A stretch of DNA of 64,000 bases from the NCBI GenBank assembly GCA_938008165.1, contig CALLLP010000009.1:1-64000 (forward strand). The letters run 5' to 3'. This DNA is from an uncultured Neomegalonema sp. (GTDB lineage: Bacteria; Pseudomonadota; Alphaproteobacteria; Rhodobacterales; Rhodobacteraceae). The translations under genes and the position numbers were made by a program. Every line of letters starts with the position of its first letter. The first letter of the stretch is position 1. The notes below the pieces were generated by a model. The model was not told where the DNA came from. It worked only from the letters and a program-made list of their open reading frames with translations, and did not search any database. Shown in pieces: positions 6,797 through 15,311 of this stretch.

Positions 6797-8470
6797 TTAC
6801 CCGGTCAACTCATGAATGATCTCGTCTGCATGTGAAAAGTTGAGCAGGCCCCCACCATGGATTTCCCGGAGGCTGCAATGCGCGGGAAAGGCGGCGGCGA
6901 AGGCTCTGGATGCCTCGATTGGCACATTCGGGTCTTGATCGCCCTGAACGAGACGCACTGTCACCGGGCATCTGCGCACGCAATCGGCCCAGTCTCCCAG
7001 CGCCTTGATCATATCACGACTGCCCGCCTCAAAACCTTGGGCCGTGACCATCTGCACCCCTTCCTCGATGCAGCCGACCACATCGGGATCGGCCAGCACA
7101 TCCACATCCGACGCCGAATTTCCGTACATTCGGCTCAGGAATCGTCCGGGGCCGATCACCCGCATCAAGCGCCAGCCAGAGCGCAGGATCAGGCGCGCCA
7201 TCGTCGGCGAGGAAATGGCGGCGGCCATGAGCGATTGCGTCCAACTGCTGGCAACCTTGTCCCGCGTCACGAAGCTTGACGGGAGGACGGCATTCACGAT
7301 GACGGCTTTCGTCACGATATCCGGCAAGGCAGCGCAGAGTTCGAACACCGTCGGGGCCGCCGATGCCCGCCCGATCAACACGATATTCGTTTCCTTGATC
7401 TGCTCCAGCACCGCCAGAATATCGTCGCGCAGGCAATCGACCTCGCTCATATCCGTGGCGGGCGGATCGGTCTCGCCCATGCCGGGCCGCGCGATGCACA
7501 GCATCTTGATATTCGCCAAGGTGAGGCTTTCTTCGACCGCCGGGGTGATCGGATGTCCGAAAATGCTGGGCAGCGACACGACGGGGCGTCCCCGCCGCGC
7601 GCCCGCCACCGTCACGCCGACAACCCGACCATCCGGGCGAAGAAACGTCACCGATTGCCGGTTCGAAGAATTTGCCTTGGCCAGCAGCGGCGGAACCTCG
7701 GCCACGAGATTGGACAGGCTGAAGACAAGACGCATGAGATCCGCTTGACCGTTACATCCGGTCTTTTCAAAGATCGATTGCATCTGATTGCGGATCGTCT
7801 GAATGGACCGGCTGCGACTATCGGCAATATCCGAAAGGCCGCGCCCCGACAGGAAGGACAACAAGACCGCCTGCTCGTTCTGCGTCAGGGCATAGCCTTG
7901 CGCGATCAACTGCGCGCCGTGCTCCACGCCCTGCCCTGTATTGACGACCATCAGAACCAATCGCTCGATCCGATGGGGCGATCCCGGCATGCGCATGAAC
8001 AAAACCGTGTAATTCGTCTGGGCGGCGACATCGACGCAGGATTGTATCGTCGGGACATCGCGGATCGAATTGGTGTTCACAAGCGCCGTCACCGTCGAGC
8101 CAAGAGCGTCTTTCTGGTGAAATGTCAGGGGCAGATCACGGGCCGCGCCGCCGATATCCAGACCGTAACGCGCCCAAGCGGTATCGTTGAGATCCTTGAT
8201 GATGCCCGCTTCATCGACGAGAAAGGCGGGGTCTTTTATCTTTTCGAGGGCAACGGGGCCGTTCTCCGCCCCACAATCCCCATCGCTGAGGGCCGACATG
8301 ACGGTTTCGGCTTTTTTCTCGATTGCGAATTTTGTAGCGGACCGCAACTGTCCATCGTCAATCAAAGCCTGCCAACTCTTGATAAAGGTATCGTAGATTT
8401 CGGGCGACTCGACGAGATGGCCGATCGATTTCAGCAAACGCCGCTGGGCGTCTTTTTCAGAAAGCTGCAC
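6797..8470 (-). CDS. PAS-like/LuxR-type HTH regulator fused to an alpha/beta-hydrolase domain
   Basis: 557 residues in three parts. Residues about 70-180 look like a PAS-type sensor (KIKDPAFLVDEAGIIKDLN). Residues 195-250 are a LuxR/GerE helix-turn-helix (LTQNEQAVLLSFLSG, then SIQTIRNQMQSIFEKTG). Residues about 270-557 resemble an alpha/beta hydrolase, with candidate triad S370 (IGRASAAP), D511/D513 (VQGDQDP) and H547 (NFSHAD). The nucleophile elbow lacks the usual GxSxG glycines, so catalytic activity is uncertain; the domain may instead sense a ligand. Start is GTG with GGGACGGG upstream. It stands alone between two convergent or divergent neighbours, so its targets are unknown. Confidence 0.78.
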   Translation of the reverse strand: MQLSEKDAQRRLLKSIGHLVESPEIYDTFIKSWQALIDDGQLRSATKFAIEKKAETVMSALSDGDCGAENGPVALEKIKDPAFLVDEAGIIKDLNDTAWARYGLDIGGAARDLPLTFHQKDALGSTVTALVNTNSIRDVPTIQSCVDVAAQTNYTVLFMRMPGSPHRIERLVLMVVNTGQGVEHGAQLIAQGYALTQNEQAVLLSFLSGRGLSDIADSRSRSIQTIRNQMQSIFEKTGCNGQADLMRLVFSLSNLVAEVPPLLAKANSSNRQSVTFLRPDGRVVGVTVAGARRGRPVVSLPSIFGHPITPAVEESLTLANIKMLCIARPGMGETDPPATDMSEVDCLRDDILAVLEQIKETNIVLIGRASAAPTVFELCAALPDIVTKAVIVNAVLPSSFVTRDKVASSWTQSLMAAAISSPTMARLILRSGWRLMRVIGPGRFLSRMYGNSASDVDVLADPDVVGCIEEGVQMVTAQGFEAGSRDMIKALGDWADCVRRCPVTVRLVQGDQDPNVPIEASRAFAAAFPAHCSLREIHGGGLLNFSHADEIIHELTG

Positions 8471-8788
8471 AGACCCGTCCCACCCTTGATCTCATCTCTG
8501 GCGGCACGCGTCGATCATGCAAAGGGCCGCTTGGCCACATGGCCCCCATGGCCCAATTGCGACACATGCCATCCTTGCGCCAAGTATACCGCAATGAAAC
8601 TTAGTATAAATGCTTCATACAGCATCGTTTCACGGTCAAGCATGGATCGCATGTCCGGGCATCTCCCGTCGATCCGGGCGGCGATACAGGCCATGCGCGA
8701 GGGTCGTTGACGCGGCTGAGGGCATTTGCTCTTCACCGCCATTCCCGCTATGGCAGGCGTCACAGGATCGTCCCGAGGCTTTGTTTCC
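8471..8788. other. intergenic region between the LuxR-hydrolase gene and lysE-type gene
   Basis: 318 bases separating divergent genes. The middle is AT-richer than its surroundings and contains TATA-like stretches near 8584-8620. An imperfect inverted repeat, GTATACCGCA at 8584-8593 and TGCTTCATAC at 8611-8620 (GTAT-N3-GCA paired with TGC-N3-ATAC), may be an operator for autoregulation of the LuxR-type gene. I see no convincing small gene or RNA here; antisense reading frames are shadows. Confidence 0.35.
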
Positions 8789-9391
8789 ATGCCCTTCGAC
8801 TCGCTGGTGCAACTGTGCATCTTCGCGCTGGCGTCGCTCTATACGCCGGGGCCGAACAATATCATGTTGGCCAGTTCGGGCGCGCGGTTCGGCATCCGCC
8901 GCACCCTTCCCCATGCGCTCGGCGTTGCATTCGGGTTTCCACTCATGCTGTTCCCAATGGCGTTGGGCCTTGGTGCATTATTCGAGTATTCGCCCCTGTT
9001 CCGCGAAGCTTTGCGCCTGTTGGGCGCGCTTGTCATGCTGTGGATCGGCTGGAAAGTCGGCACGGCGGGCCGCGCGAAGACCGATGACGCGGAGCGGCCT
9101 TTCACCTTTGTGATGGCGGCGGGGTTTCAGTGGATCAACCCCAAAGCCTGGGCGATGGCCATCGCCGTGGTCGGCGGCTACATGCTGGGCCGCGCGCCCC
9201 TGACGGAAGCGGCGATCTGTGCGGGGGTTTTCGGAACCTGCGGCCTTGGTTCTGCCCTGCTCTGGACCAGTGGCGGGGCGGCGATCCGGCGGTTTTTATC
9301 GACCGATGCCCGTATCCGCCTCTTCAATGGCATGATGGGCGCGCTGATTGCCGCCTGCGCCCTGTTCCTGTTTCTCGATACCACGCTATGA
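8789..9391 (+). CDS. LysE/RhtB family amino-acid exporter
   Basis: 200 residues, mostly hydrophobic with about six membrane segments. The family signature near the N-terminus is visible: LASLYTPGPNNIMLASSGARFG, followed by RRTLPHALGVAFGF, and FQWINPKAWAMA in the second half. LysE-type proteins export amino acids or related metabolites across the inner membrane. I chose the MPFDSL start; an upstream in-frame ATG at 8726 would add 21 residues without membrane character. The stop overlaps the next gene start (ATGA), so it forms a two-gene unit with the DUF1491 protein. Substrate cannot be predicted. Confidence 0.88.
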   Translation: MPFDSLVQLCIFALASLYTPGPNNIMLASSGARFGIRRTLPHALGVAFGFPLMLFPMALGLGALFEYSPLFREALRLLGALVMLWIGWKVGTAGRAKTDDAERPFTFVMAAGFQWINPKAWAMAIAVVGGYMLGRAPLTEAAICAGVFGTCGLGSALLWTSGGAAIRRFLSTDARIRLFNGMMGALIAACALFLFLDTTL

Positions 9392-9711
9392 GCCTCGCAA
9401 CCCACATGCGGGTTTCCGCCGCGCTCCAGACCTGTCAGGCCCGTGGCGAAGGGGCCTATGTCATCCGCAAGGGCGACCGGATGGCGGGGGCGTTGTTGAT
9501 CCGGCAGAATCACCTCGACGGCACCAGCACGCTCTATGCCCGGCGCTACACGATGGAGAACGAAGCGGAATGGCAGCCTGTCAGCGGCGATCTTCCCATC
9601 CCCGATGCCGATGCCGATACGGCCATCGAAAAACGCTGCGCCACCGATCCCGACCTATGGGTGATCGAAGTCGAAACCCGGCATATCGACGCGGTGCTCA
9701 ATGGCCTGTAA
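9388..9711 (+). CDS. DUF1491 family protein
   Basis: 107 residues with the DUF1491 layout: an N-terminal helix (AALQTCQARGEGAYVIRKGD), a strand pair (AGALLIRQNHLDGTSTLYARRY), a W-x-P segment and the ending DLWVIEVETRH. The family is restricted largely to alphaproteobacteria and has no known function. The start overlaps the stop of the upstream exporter gene by four bases, implying translational coupling. The 3' end overlaps the convergent secreted-protein gene by 14 bases. Confidence 0.85.
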   Translation: MSLATHMRVSAALQTCQARGEGAYVIRKGDRMAGALLIRQNHLDGTSTLYARRYTMENEAEWQPVSGDLPIPDADADTAIEKRCATDPDLWVIEVETRHIDAVLNGL

Positions 9712-10000
9712 ACAGCTTGCGCTTGGTCGCCGGAACATGAAAATCGCGCTTGAAAGCCGGGATCGAGCGGGTCTTGACATCATGGGGCAGGCACAGCGGA
9801 TCGGTAATCGATGCACCGACCAACATGGTGCCGCTGAATTCCAGCTTCGCGACACATCCCGTGGGCCTGTGGATTGCGGTGACGTAATTGATCATGATTC
9901 CCGGCACGACATCCGGCAGTTTTGCCTCGGCGCGCTCCGGTGCCAGCACCAACGCCGTGGCGAGCACCATCACAACGCGGCCACTCCCCATCATTCCCAT
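9698..10000 (-). CDS. small secreted protein of unknown function
   Basis: 100 residues starting MGMMGSGRVVMVLATALVLA, a signal peptide with probable cleavage after AEA. The mature part contains PTGCVAKLEFSGTMLVG and DPLCLPHDVKTRSIPAFKRDF, with two cysteines that could form a disulfide in the periplasm. No family recognised. Start chosen at 10000 because GGAGAGGGCGAC lies directly upstream; a longer frame to 10057 begins without one. It diverges from parC across a gap carrying a perfect 16-base palindrome. Confidence 0.65.
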   Translation of the reverse strand: MGMMGSGRVVMVLATALVLAPERAEAKLPDVVPGIMINYVTAIHRPTGCVAKLEFSGTMLVGASITDPLCLPHDVKTRSIPAFKRDFHVPATKRKLFTGH

Positions 10001-10105
10001 GTCGCCCTCTCCCTGCACATGCGCATCGTCTTGCCGAACGATCCGATACCCACACAATCACCGGGCACCCGAATCGCTCGAATCCGTTCAACCTGAAAAA
10101 CAAAC

Positions 10106-10121
10106 GTTACGAATTCGTAAC
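10106..10121. promoter_or_regulatory. perfect 16-bp palindrome in the divergent promoter region upstream of parC
   Basis: GTTACGAATTCGTAAC is a perfect dyad with no spacer, flanked on both sides by AAAC. It lies about 55 bases before parC and 105 bases before the divergent secreted-protein gene. Size and symmetry match operators of dimeric regulators such as TetR-type repressors. No matching regulator gene is nearby. Confidence 0.5.
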
Positions 10122-10176
10122 AAACGGTCCCTCTTTGTTCTCGACATTTCCTCTTTCATAACCTAATCAGATCGCC

Positions 10177-12429
10177 ATGGACACCGAAAAAGAACCGCCC
10201 GCCGGATCAGCCGGTTTTATCGAAGATGAAACGTTGATCCGGGCGCTGGGGCGGCGATACCTGACCTATGCGCTCTCGACCATCATGCACCGCGCCTTGC
10301 CGGATGTGCGCGACGGGTTGAAGCCCGTTCACCGCCGCCTGCTCTACGCGATGCGCCTGCTGAAGATGCCGCCCGACGGGCCATTCAAGAAAAGCGCGCG
10401 GGTCGTGGGGGATGTGGTCGGCAAATACCATCCCCATGGCGAGCAATCGGTCTATGACGCCCTCGTGCGGCTGGCGCAGGATTTTGCGGCCCGCTATCCG
10501 CTGATCGACGGGCAGGGAAATTTCGGCAATATCGACGGCGATAACCCCGCTGCGATGCGCTACACCGAATGTCGACTGACGGGCATCGCCTCGGCGATCC
10601 TGCGTGGGCTGGACGATGATGCGGTCGATTTCAGCCCCAATTACGACGGTCAGGAAACCGAACCGGATGTCCTGCCCTCGGCCTTCCCAAACCTGCTGGC
10701 CAATGGCGCGACCGGCATCGCGGTGGGCATGGCGACCTCGATCCCGCCCCATAATGCGGGCGAGTTATGCGAGGCGATGCTGCATCTGCTCAAACATCCC
10801 AATGCCAGCATCGACAAGCTGGTCGAATTCGTCCCCGCCCCGGATTTTCCCACCGGCGGGCTGCTGGTGGAACCGGCATCCTCGATTCTCGATGCCTATC
10901 GCACCGGCCGCGGGGGCTTTCGAATCCGCTCCAAATGGCACACAGAGGATCTGGGCCGGGGCCGCTACGAAATCATCGTCACCGAGATTCCCTATCAGGT
11001 GCAAAAGGCCAAACTGGTCGAGCGCATCGCCGCACTCGTCACCGAGAAAAAGCTGCCGATCCTCGCCGATGTGCGCGATGAATCGGCGGAGGATATCCGG
11101 CTGGTGCTGGAGCCGCGCTCAGGCAATGTCGATCCGGCGGTCCTGATGGAAGCGCTGTTCAGGCAGACCGATCTGGAAACCCGCTTTCCGCTCAACCTCA
11201 ATGTTCTGGATGCCAAGCGCACCCCGCGCGTCATGTCGCTGGGCGAGGCATTGCAGGCGTTTCTCGATCACCGGCGCGAGGTGCTGCTACGCCGGTCACG
11301 CTACCGGATCGGCAAGATCGACGCGCGGGCCGAGACGCTCGACGGCTATATCATCGCCTATCTCAACCTCGATCGGGTGATCGAGATCATCCGCGAGGAA
11401 GACGAGCCAAAACCCGTCATGATCGCCGAATTCGGCCTGACCGACAATCAGGCCGAGGCGATCCTGAACATGCGCCTGCGCTCGCTGCGCAAGCTCGAAG
11501 AAATGGAATTGCGCAAGGAGCGCGCGGCCCTGGCCGACGAACGCGGCACCCTCGCCGCCTTGCTGGAGGACGAAGCCGCGCAATCGAAAGAACTGGCCGC
11601 CGAAATTCGTGAAACGCGCAAAACCTTCGGCAAGGATTCTCCCGGCGGCGCCCGGCGCACCGAAATCGGCGAGGCCCCGAAGATCGAGGCCCCCTCCATC
11701 GAATCGATGATCGACCGGGAGCCGGTGACGGTCATCTGCTCTGAGAACGGCTGGATCCGGGCCATGAAAGGCCATGTTTCCCTCGATTCGGAGGTGAAGT
11801 ACAAGGACGGCGACGGCCCGCGCTTCATGTTCCATGCCCAGACGACCGATCGCCTGCTGTTGCTGGCCACCAACGGGCGATTCTACACCATCGGGGCCGA
11901 TAAGCTGCCCGGCGGGCGCTCGATGGGCGAACCCGTGCGCCTGCTGGTCGATCTGCCGAACGAGGAGGGGATGGTCACCCTCTTTCCCCATATTCCGGGC
12001 GCGAAGGGCATCGTGGCGACCGCAGCAGGGCGCGGCTTCATGCTGTCCGAGGACGATGCACTGGCCCAGACGCGCAGCGGCAAGCAGGTGCTGGTCACCG
12101 ACCCGCTGGCCCCTGCGGCCACCTATGCGCGGCTGTCCGAAGGGGACGATTCGGTCGCCGTCGTGGGGCAGAACCGCAAGCTGTTGATCTTTCCCATCGA
12201 AGAACTGCCCGAAATGTCGCGCGGCAAAGGCGTGCTTCTGCAACGATACAAGGATGGCGGCCTGTCGGATATGCGCACGCTGAAATGGCAGGATGGCCTG
12301 CAATGGTCGATGTCGAATGGCAATACCCGTTCGGTTGCGCCCGATGAGCTGGCCCAGTGGCGGGGCAAGCGCGCCTCTGCCGGGGCCATGGCCCCGCGCG
12401 GCTTTCCCAAGGATAATCGCTTCGAATAG
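10177..12429 (+). CDS. parC: DNA topoisomerase IV subunit A
   Basis: 750 residues, the usual alphaproteobacterial ParC length. The breakage-reunion domain contains [39 protein letters not shown] and [20 protein letters not shown], where Y129 is the DNA-cleaving tyrosine. The C-terminal region has weaker beta-propeller repeats rather than the full GyrA box, favouring ParC over GyrA. It decatenates daughter chromosomes with ParE. In the quinolone-resistance-determining region the position of E. coli Ser80 is Gln90 and that of Glu84 is Asp94. parE is not in the window. Confidence 0.95.
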   Translation: MDTEKEPPAGSAGFIEDETLIRALGRRYLTYALSTIMHRALPDVRDGLKPVHRRLLYAMRLLKMPPDGPFKKSARVVGDVVGKYHPHGEQSVYDALVRLAQDFAARYPLIDGQGNFGNIDGDNPAAMRYTECRLTGIASAILRGLDDDAVDFSPNYDGQETEPDVLPSAFPNLLANGATGIAVGMATSIPPHNAGELCEAMLHLLKHPNASIDKLVEFVPAPDFPTGGLLVEPASSILDAYRTGRGGFRIRSKWHTEDLGRGRYEIIVTEIPYQVQKAKLVERIAALVTEKKLPILADVRDESAEDIRLVLEPRSGNVDPAVLMEALFRQTDLETRFPLNLNVLDAKRTPRVMSLGEALQAFLDHRREVLLRRSRYRIGKIDARAETLDGYIIAYLNLDRVIEIIREEDEPKPVMIAEFGLTDNQAEAILNMRLRSLRKLEEMELRKERAALADERGTLAALLEDEAAQSKELAAEIRETRKTFGKDSPGGARRTEIGEAPKIEAPSIESMIDREPVTVICSENGWIRAMKGHVSLDSEVKYKDGDGPRFMFHAQTTDRLLLLATNGRFYTIGADKLPGGRSMGEPVRLLVDLPNEEGMVTLFPHIPGAKGIVATAAGRGFMLSEDDALAQTRSGKQVLVTDPLAPAATYARLSEGDDSVAVVGQNRKLLIFPIEELPEMSRGKGVLLQRYKDGGLSDMRTLKWQDGLQWSMSNGNTRSVAPDELAQWRGKRASAGAMAPRGFPKDNRFE

Positions 12430-12513
12430 GGGGCGTTGATCGATTTAAGTTCACCCTGATCGCCGATTGCTCTAGACGCAGCGGCGACCCTATCCTCGCG
12501 AAAGCGCTTTTCC

Positions 12514-13425
12514 GTGTCAGGCCCATCGCCCTCCTTCCCGGTTCCCGTGACCGCCCTGCTCGTGCTGACGGCGCTGTTCTGGGCGGGCAATGCCATCGCG
12601 GGACAGCTCGCGGTCGGGCATGTGCATCCCTTCCAGCTGGTGCTGTTACGCTGGATCATGGTCGCGGGCGTCCTCTGGATGATCTATGGCCGCGAGGTCC
12701 GTTCGTACTGGCCCGTGATCCGGCCCCGCCTCGGCGCGTTGGTGCTGTTATCCTTCATCGGTTTCACGGCGTTCAACACCCTGTTCTACATCGCCTCCGA
12801 AAGCACGACGGCGGTGAATATCGGTATTCTGCAAGGGGCGATGCCCGGCCTTGTGCTGATCGGCACCGTCCTCGCCTATCGCACCCGCGTTACGGGGGTT
12901 CAGGTCGCGGGCGTCGTGCTGACGATGATCGGGGTCGTCCTGATCGCCGCGCGGGGCAATCCCGCCTCGCTGCTGCATGAAGCGGTCAATCCGGGCGATG
13001 CGCTGATGCTGATCGCCTGTCTGTTCTATGCGGGCTATACGGTTGCCCTGCGCAATCGCCCGGCGATGCCCGGCGCGCCGTTCTTCACCCTGCTCGCCGT
13101 TTTTGCGGCCCTGACCTCCCTGCCCTTTGCCATCGGCGAAGCGGTACTGATGGAAGGATATGCCCTGCCGACGCTTCAGGGCTGGCTGGTCACGCTCTAT
13201 ATCGCGATCTTTCCGTCCTGCCTGTCGCAGCTGTTCTTCCTGCGCGGAGTCGACGCCATCGGGCCGGGGCGCGCGGGGGTGTATATCAACCTCGTCCCGG
13301 TCTTCGCCGCGTTCCTCGCCATCGTGCTGCTGGGGCAGGATTTCGCGTGGTATCATGGCGCGGCGCTCGCCCTCGTGCTTGCCGGGGTCTGGCTGGCCCA
13401 GCGCCCGGCTCCCCAAAAGGTTTGA
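12514..13425 (+). CDS. EamA/DMT-superfamily permease
   Basis: 303 residues with about ten hydrophobic segments in two repeated halves, the EamA (drug/metabolite transporter) architecture. The first repeat is seen at TALLVLTALFWAGNAIAGQL and LRWIMVAGVLW, the second from GDALMLIACLFYAGYTVALRNR. The start is GTG at 12514, encoding MSGPSPSFP. It is an inner-membrane exporter or importer of small metabolites; substrate unknown. It follows parC on the same strand after 84 bases and is unlikely to be functionally related. Confidence 0.88.
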   Translation: MSGPSPSFPVPVTALLVLTALFWAGNAIAGQLAVGHVHPFQLVLLRWIMVAGVLWMIYGREVRSYWPVIRPRLGALVLLSFIGFTAFNTLFYIASESTTAVNIGILQGAMPGLVLIGTVLAYRTRVTGVQVAGVVLTMIGVVLIAARGNPASLLHEAVNPGDALMLIACLFYAGYTVALRNRPAMPGAPFFTLLAVFAALTSLPFAIGEAVLMEGYALPTLQGWLVTLYIAIFPSCLSQLFFLRGVDAIGPGRAGVYINLVPVFAAFLAIVLLGQDFAWYHGAALALVLAGVWLAQRPAPQKV

Positions 13426-13488
13426 GCTTGCACTCGTCTCGATCATGCATCACGTTTTTAGGATATACAAAATTCAGGGAGAATGATC

Positions 13489-14850
13489 ATGGACGGAAAC
13501 GGAAAGGAATGCTGCGGCCCCGGATACGCCTCGCCTGCCGAAGCGATGCAAGCTCCGCGCGAGAAACTGCTCTACACGGTGGCGCTCTATACCGGCACCG
13601 GGATCGAAGCCCCCGACTATCTGGCCACGGTCGATGTCGATCCGGACAGCGACACCTATTGTCAGGTCGTGGGACGCGCCGAGTCGACCGTCATCGGCGA
13701 TGAATTCCACCATTCGGGCTGGAATGCCTGTTCTTCCTGTCACAGCGATTCCAGCAAATCGCGCAAATACATCATCCTGCCCGGCGTGCGGACCTCGAAC
13801 CTGCATATCTACGACACCTCGGACGAGCGCGCGCCTGTGCTGCACAAGGTCATCTCCGGCGACGAGATCAAGGAAAAGACCAATCTCTCCGCGCCCCATA
13901 CCGTCCATTGCCTTGGGCCGGACATTATCATCTCGATGCTCGGCGATTCCGACGGCAACGCCCCTGGCGGCTTTTTGCATATCAATGAGGAATTCGAGAT
14001 TGTGGGCCGGTGGGAAAACGACATCACCGGCATGAACTACAATTACGATTTCTGGTATCAGCCGCGCCACAACATGATGGTGTCCTCCGAATGGGCCGCG
14101 CCGAATACCTTTATGCCCGGCTTTGACCTCGACGATGTGGGCGCGGGCAAATATGGCCAGTCGATCCATTTCTGGGACTTCGAAGGCAAGAAGATCGTCA
14201 AATCCATCGATATGGGCGCCGAAGGCATGATCCCGCTGGAGGTGCGCGGCCTGCACGATCCGGCCTCCAACGAGGGGATGTTCGCGGCGACGCTGTCCTC
14301 CAATGTCTTCCGCTGGTGGAAAACCGAAGACGGAGATTTCGAGATCGAAAAGGTCATCGATATCCCCACCGTCGATGTCGAGGGTTTTCCGGTGCCGATG
14401 CCCTCGCTCATCACCGATATTCTCATCTCGATGGATGACAAATATCTCTACTTCGCCAATTGGCTGCACGGCGATCTGCGCCAGTACGACATCACCGACC
14501 GTGCCAACCCTAAGCTGACCGGGCAGGTCTGGCTCGGCGGCCTCTTGGGCAAGGCCCCGGTGGTCAACGGGACGGAAGTTCAGGGCGCGCCGCAGATGAT
14601 CCAGCTGTCGCTCGACGGCAAGCGGCTCTATGCGACGACCTCGCTGTTCAGCACATGGGATAACCAGTTCTATCCCGGCATGAAGGACAAGGGCGCCCAG
14701 ATGTTCATGATCGATTGCGACACCGAAAACGGGGGCATGACCATCAACCCCGATTTCATCGTCGATTTCGGCAACGAGCCGAAAGGCCCCTCCCGATGCC
14801 ATGAAATGCGCTATCCCGGCGGGGATGTGACGTCGGATATCTGGATGTAG
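13489..14850 (+). CDS. mtoX: selenium-binding protein 1 family, probable methanethiol oxidase (MtoX/SELENBP1 type)
   Basis: 453 residues of the SBP56 beta-propeller family. Conserved blocks include CCGPGYASPAEAM, APDYLATVDVDPDS, HHSGWNACSSC (C81, C84), TVHCLG, YDFWYQPRHNMM, SEWAAPN, NWLHGDLRQYDI, GAPQMIQLSLDGKRLYATTS and the C-terminal MRYPGGDVTSDIW. These closely follow human SELENBP1 as I recall it. Characterised members are copper enzymes oxidising methanethiol to formaldehyde, hydrogen sulfide and peroxide. Start set at 13489, seven bases after AGGGAG; the ATG at 13483 is too close to that site. SCO1 and MauG genes reported beside some bacterial mtoX genes are absent; a ferredoxin follows instead. 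Confidence 0.88.
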   Translation: MDGNGKECCGPGYASPAEAMQAPREKLLYTVALYTGTGIEAPDYLATVDVDPDSDTYCQVVGRAESTVIGDEFHHSGWNACSSCHSDSSKSRKYIILPGVRTSNLHIYDTSDERAPVLHKVISGDEIKEKTNLSAPHTVHCLGPDIIISMLGDSDGNAPGGFLHINEEFEIVGRWENDITGMNYNYDFWYQPRHNMMVSSEWAAPNTFMPGFDLDDVGAGKYGQSIHFWDFEGKKIVKSIDMGAEGMIPLEVRGLHDPASNEGMFAATLSSNVFRWWKTEDGDFEIEKVIDIPTVDVEGFPVPMPSLITDILISMDDKYLYFANWLHGDLRQYDITDRANPKLTGQVWLGGLLGKAPVVNGTEVQGAPQMIQLSLDGKRLYATTSLFSTWDNQFYPGMKDKGAQMFMIDCDTENGGMTINPDFIVDFGNEPKGPSRCHEMRYPGGDVTSDIWM

Positions 14851-14854
14851 GGCG

Positions 14855-14965
14855 ATGTGTTGCTGTAACGGCGGCGACATCGCGAAGGCGGCGGCAGAAT
14901 GCGGCCCGCGCGGCCTGCCCCGCTTTTTACGCCGCATCCTCAAGGCGCTGCATCTTGCCCGATGA
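14855..14965 (+). CDS. possible 36-residue Cys-rich peptide between mtoX and the ferredoxin
   Basis: A short frame begins MCCCNGGDIAKAAAECGPRG and ends in a basic segment, LPRFLRRILKALHLAR. It has four cysteines, three consecutive, then an amphipathic basic helix. It starts four bases after the mtoX stop and its 3' end overlaps the TTG start of the ferredoxin gene, as expected for a coupled operon gene. The ribosome-binding site is weak (GGATGTAGGG). If real, the cysteines could bind copper or iron for its neighbours; this is inference. No family recognised. Confidence 0.35.
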   Translation: MCCCNGGDIAKAAAECGPRGLPRFLRRILKALHLAR

Positions 14966-15311
14966 TGTACTGCGCTCGCATCGCGTCACCCTCGCGAACC
15001 GGGACAACACCGTCCTGACGGTTCGCGAGGATGAACCGATCTACGACGCGGCATTGGCGGCGGGCATTCAACTGCCCATCGCCTGCAAATATGGCGGCTG
15101 CATCACCTGCGCGGCGCGGATGCTAACGGGAAAGGTGCGTCAGCCCAAGGGCACCGCCCTGAACCGGACACAGTCGCAGGCGGGCTATATCCTGCTCTGC
15201 GTCGCGCGCCCGACGGAAGACTGCGTCATCGAAGTCGGGGTCGAGAGCCACGGCGATCTCTATCGCAACCCCTTTGCCGCCCCGCCTGCCTCACGCCGGA
15301 AGAACCGTTAG
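14955..15311 (+). CDS. plant-type [2Fe-2S] ferredoxin
   Basis: 118 residues with the plant-type ferredoxin cluster motif CKYGGCITC (C-x4-C-x2-C) followed about 36 residues later by the fourth ligand in YILLCVARP. The preceding segment VREDEPIYDAALAAGIQLP is the standard ferredoxin beta-grasp. It is a cytoplasmic one-electron carrier. The start is a TTG at 14955, with AAGG nine bases before it; no in-frame ATG is available upstream of the conserved region. It directly follows mtoX on the same strand and may serve as its redox partner, or that of the Rieske oxygenase, but neither is shown. Confidence 0.85.
   Translation: MPDDVLRSHRVTLANRDNTVLTVREDEPIYDAALAAGIQLPIACKYGGCITCAARMLTGKVRQPKGTALNRTQSQAGYILLCVARPTEDCVIEVGVESHGDLYRNPFAAPPASRRKNR

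Noticed and set aside
8515..8820. 101-codon minus-strand frame between the LuxR-hydrolase and lysE-type genes
   Set aside because: Overlaps the start of the exporter gene antisense and has no family similarity or initiation signal.
11296..12303. 335-codon antisense frame inside parC
   Set aside because: Shadow of parC; no ribosome-binding site and no recognisable domain.
13474..14943. 489-codon open frame on the minus strand opposite mtoX
   Set aside because: Fully antisense to a strongly conserved SELENBP1-family gene; His/Asp/Ala-rich translation is typical of antisense frames.
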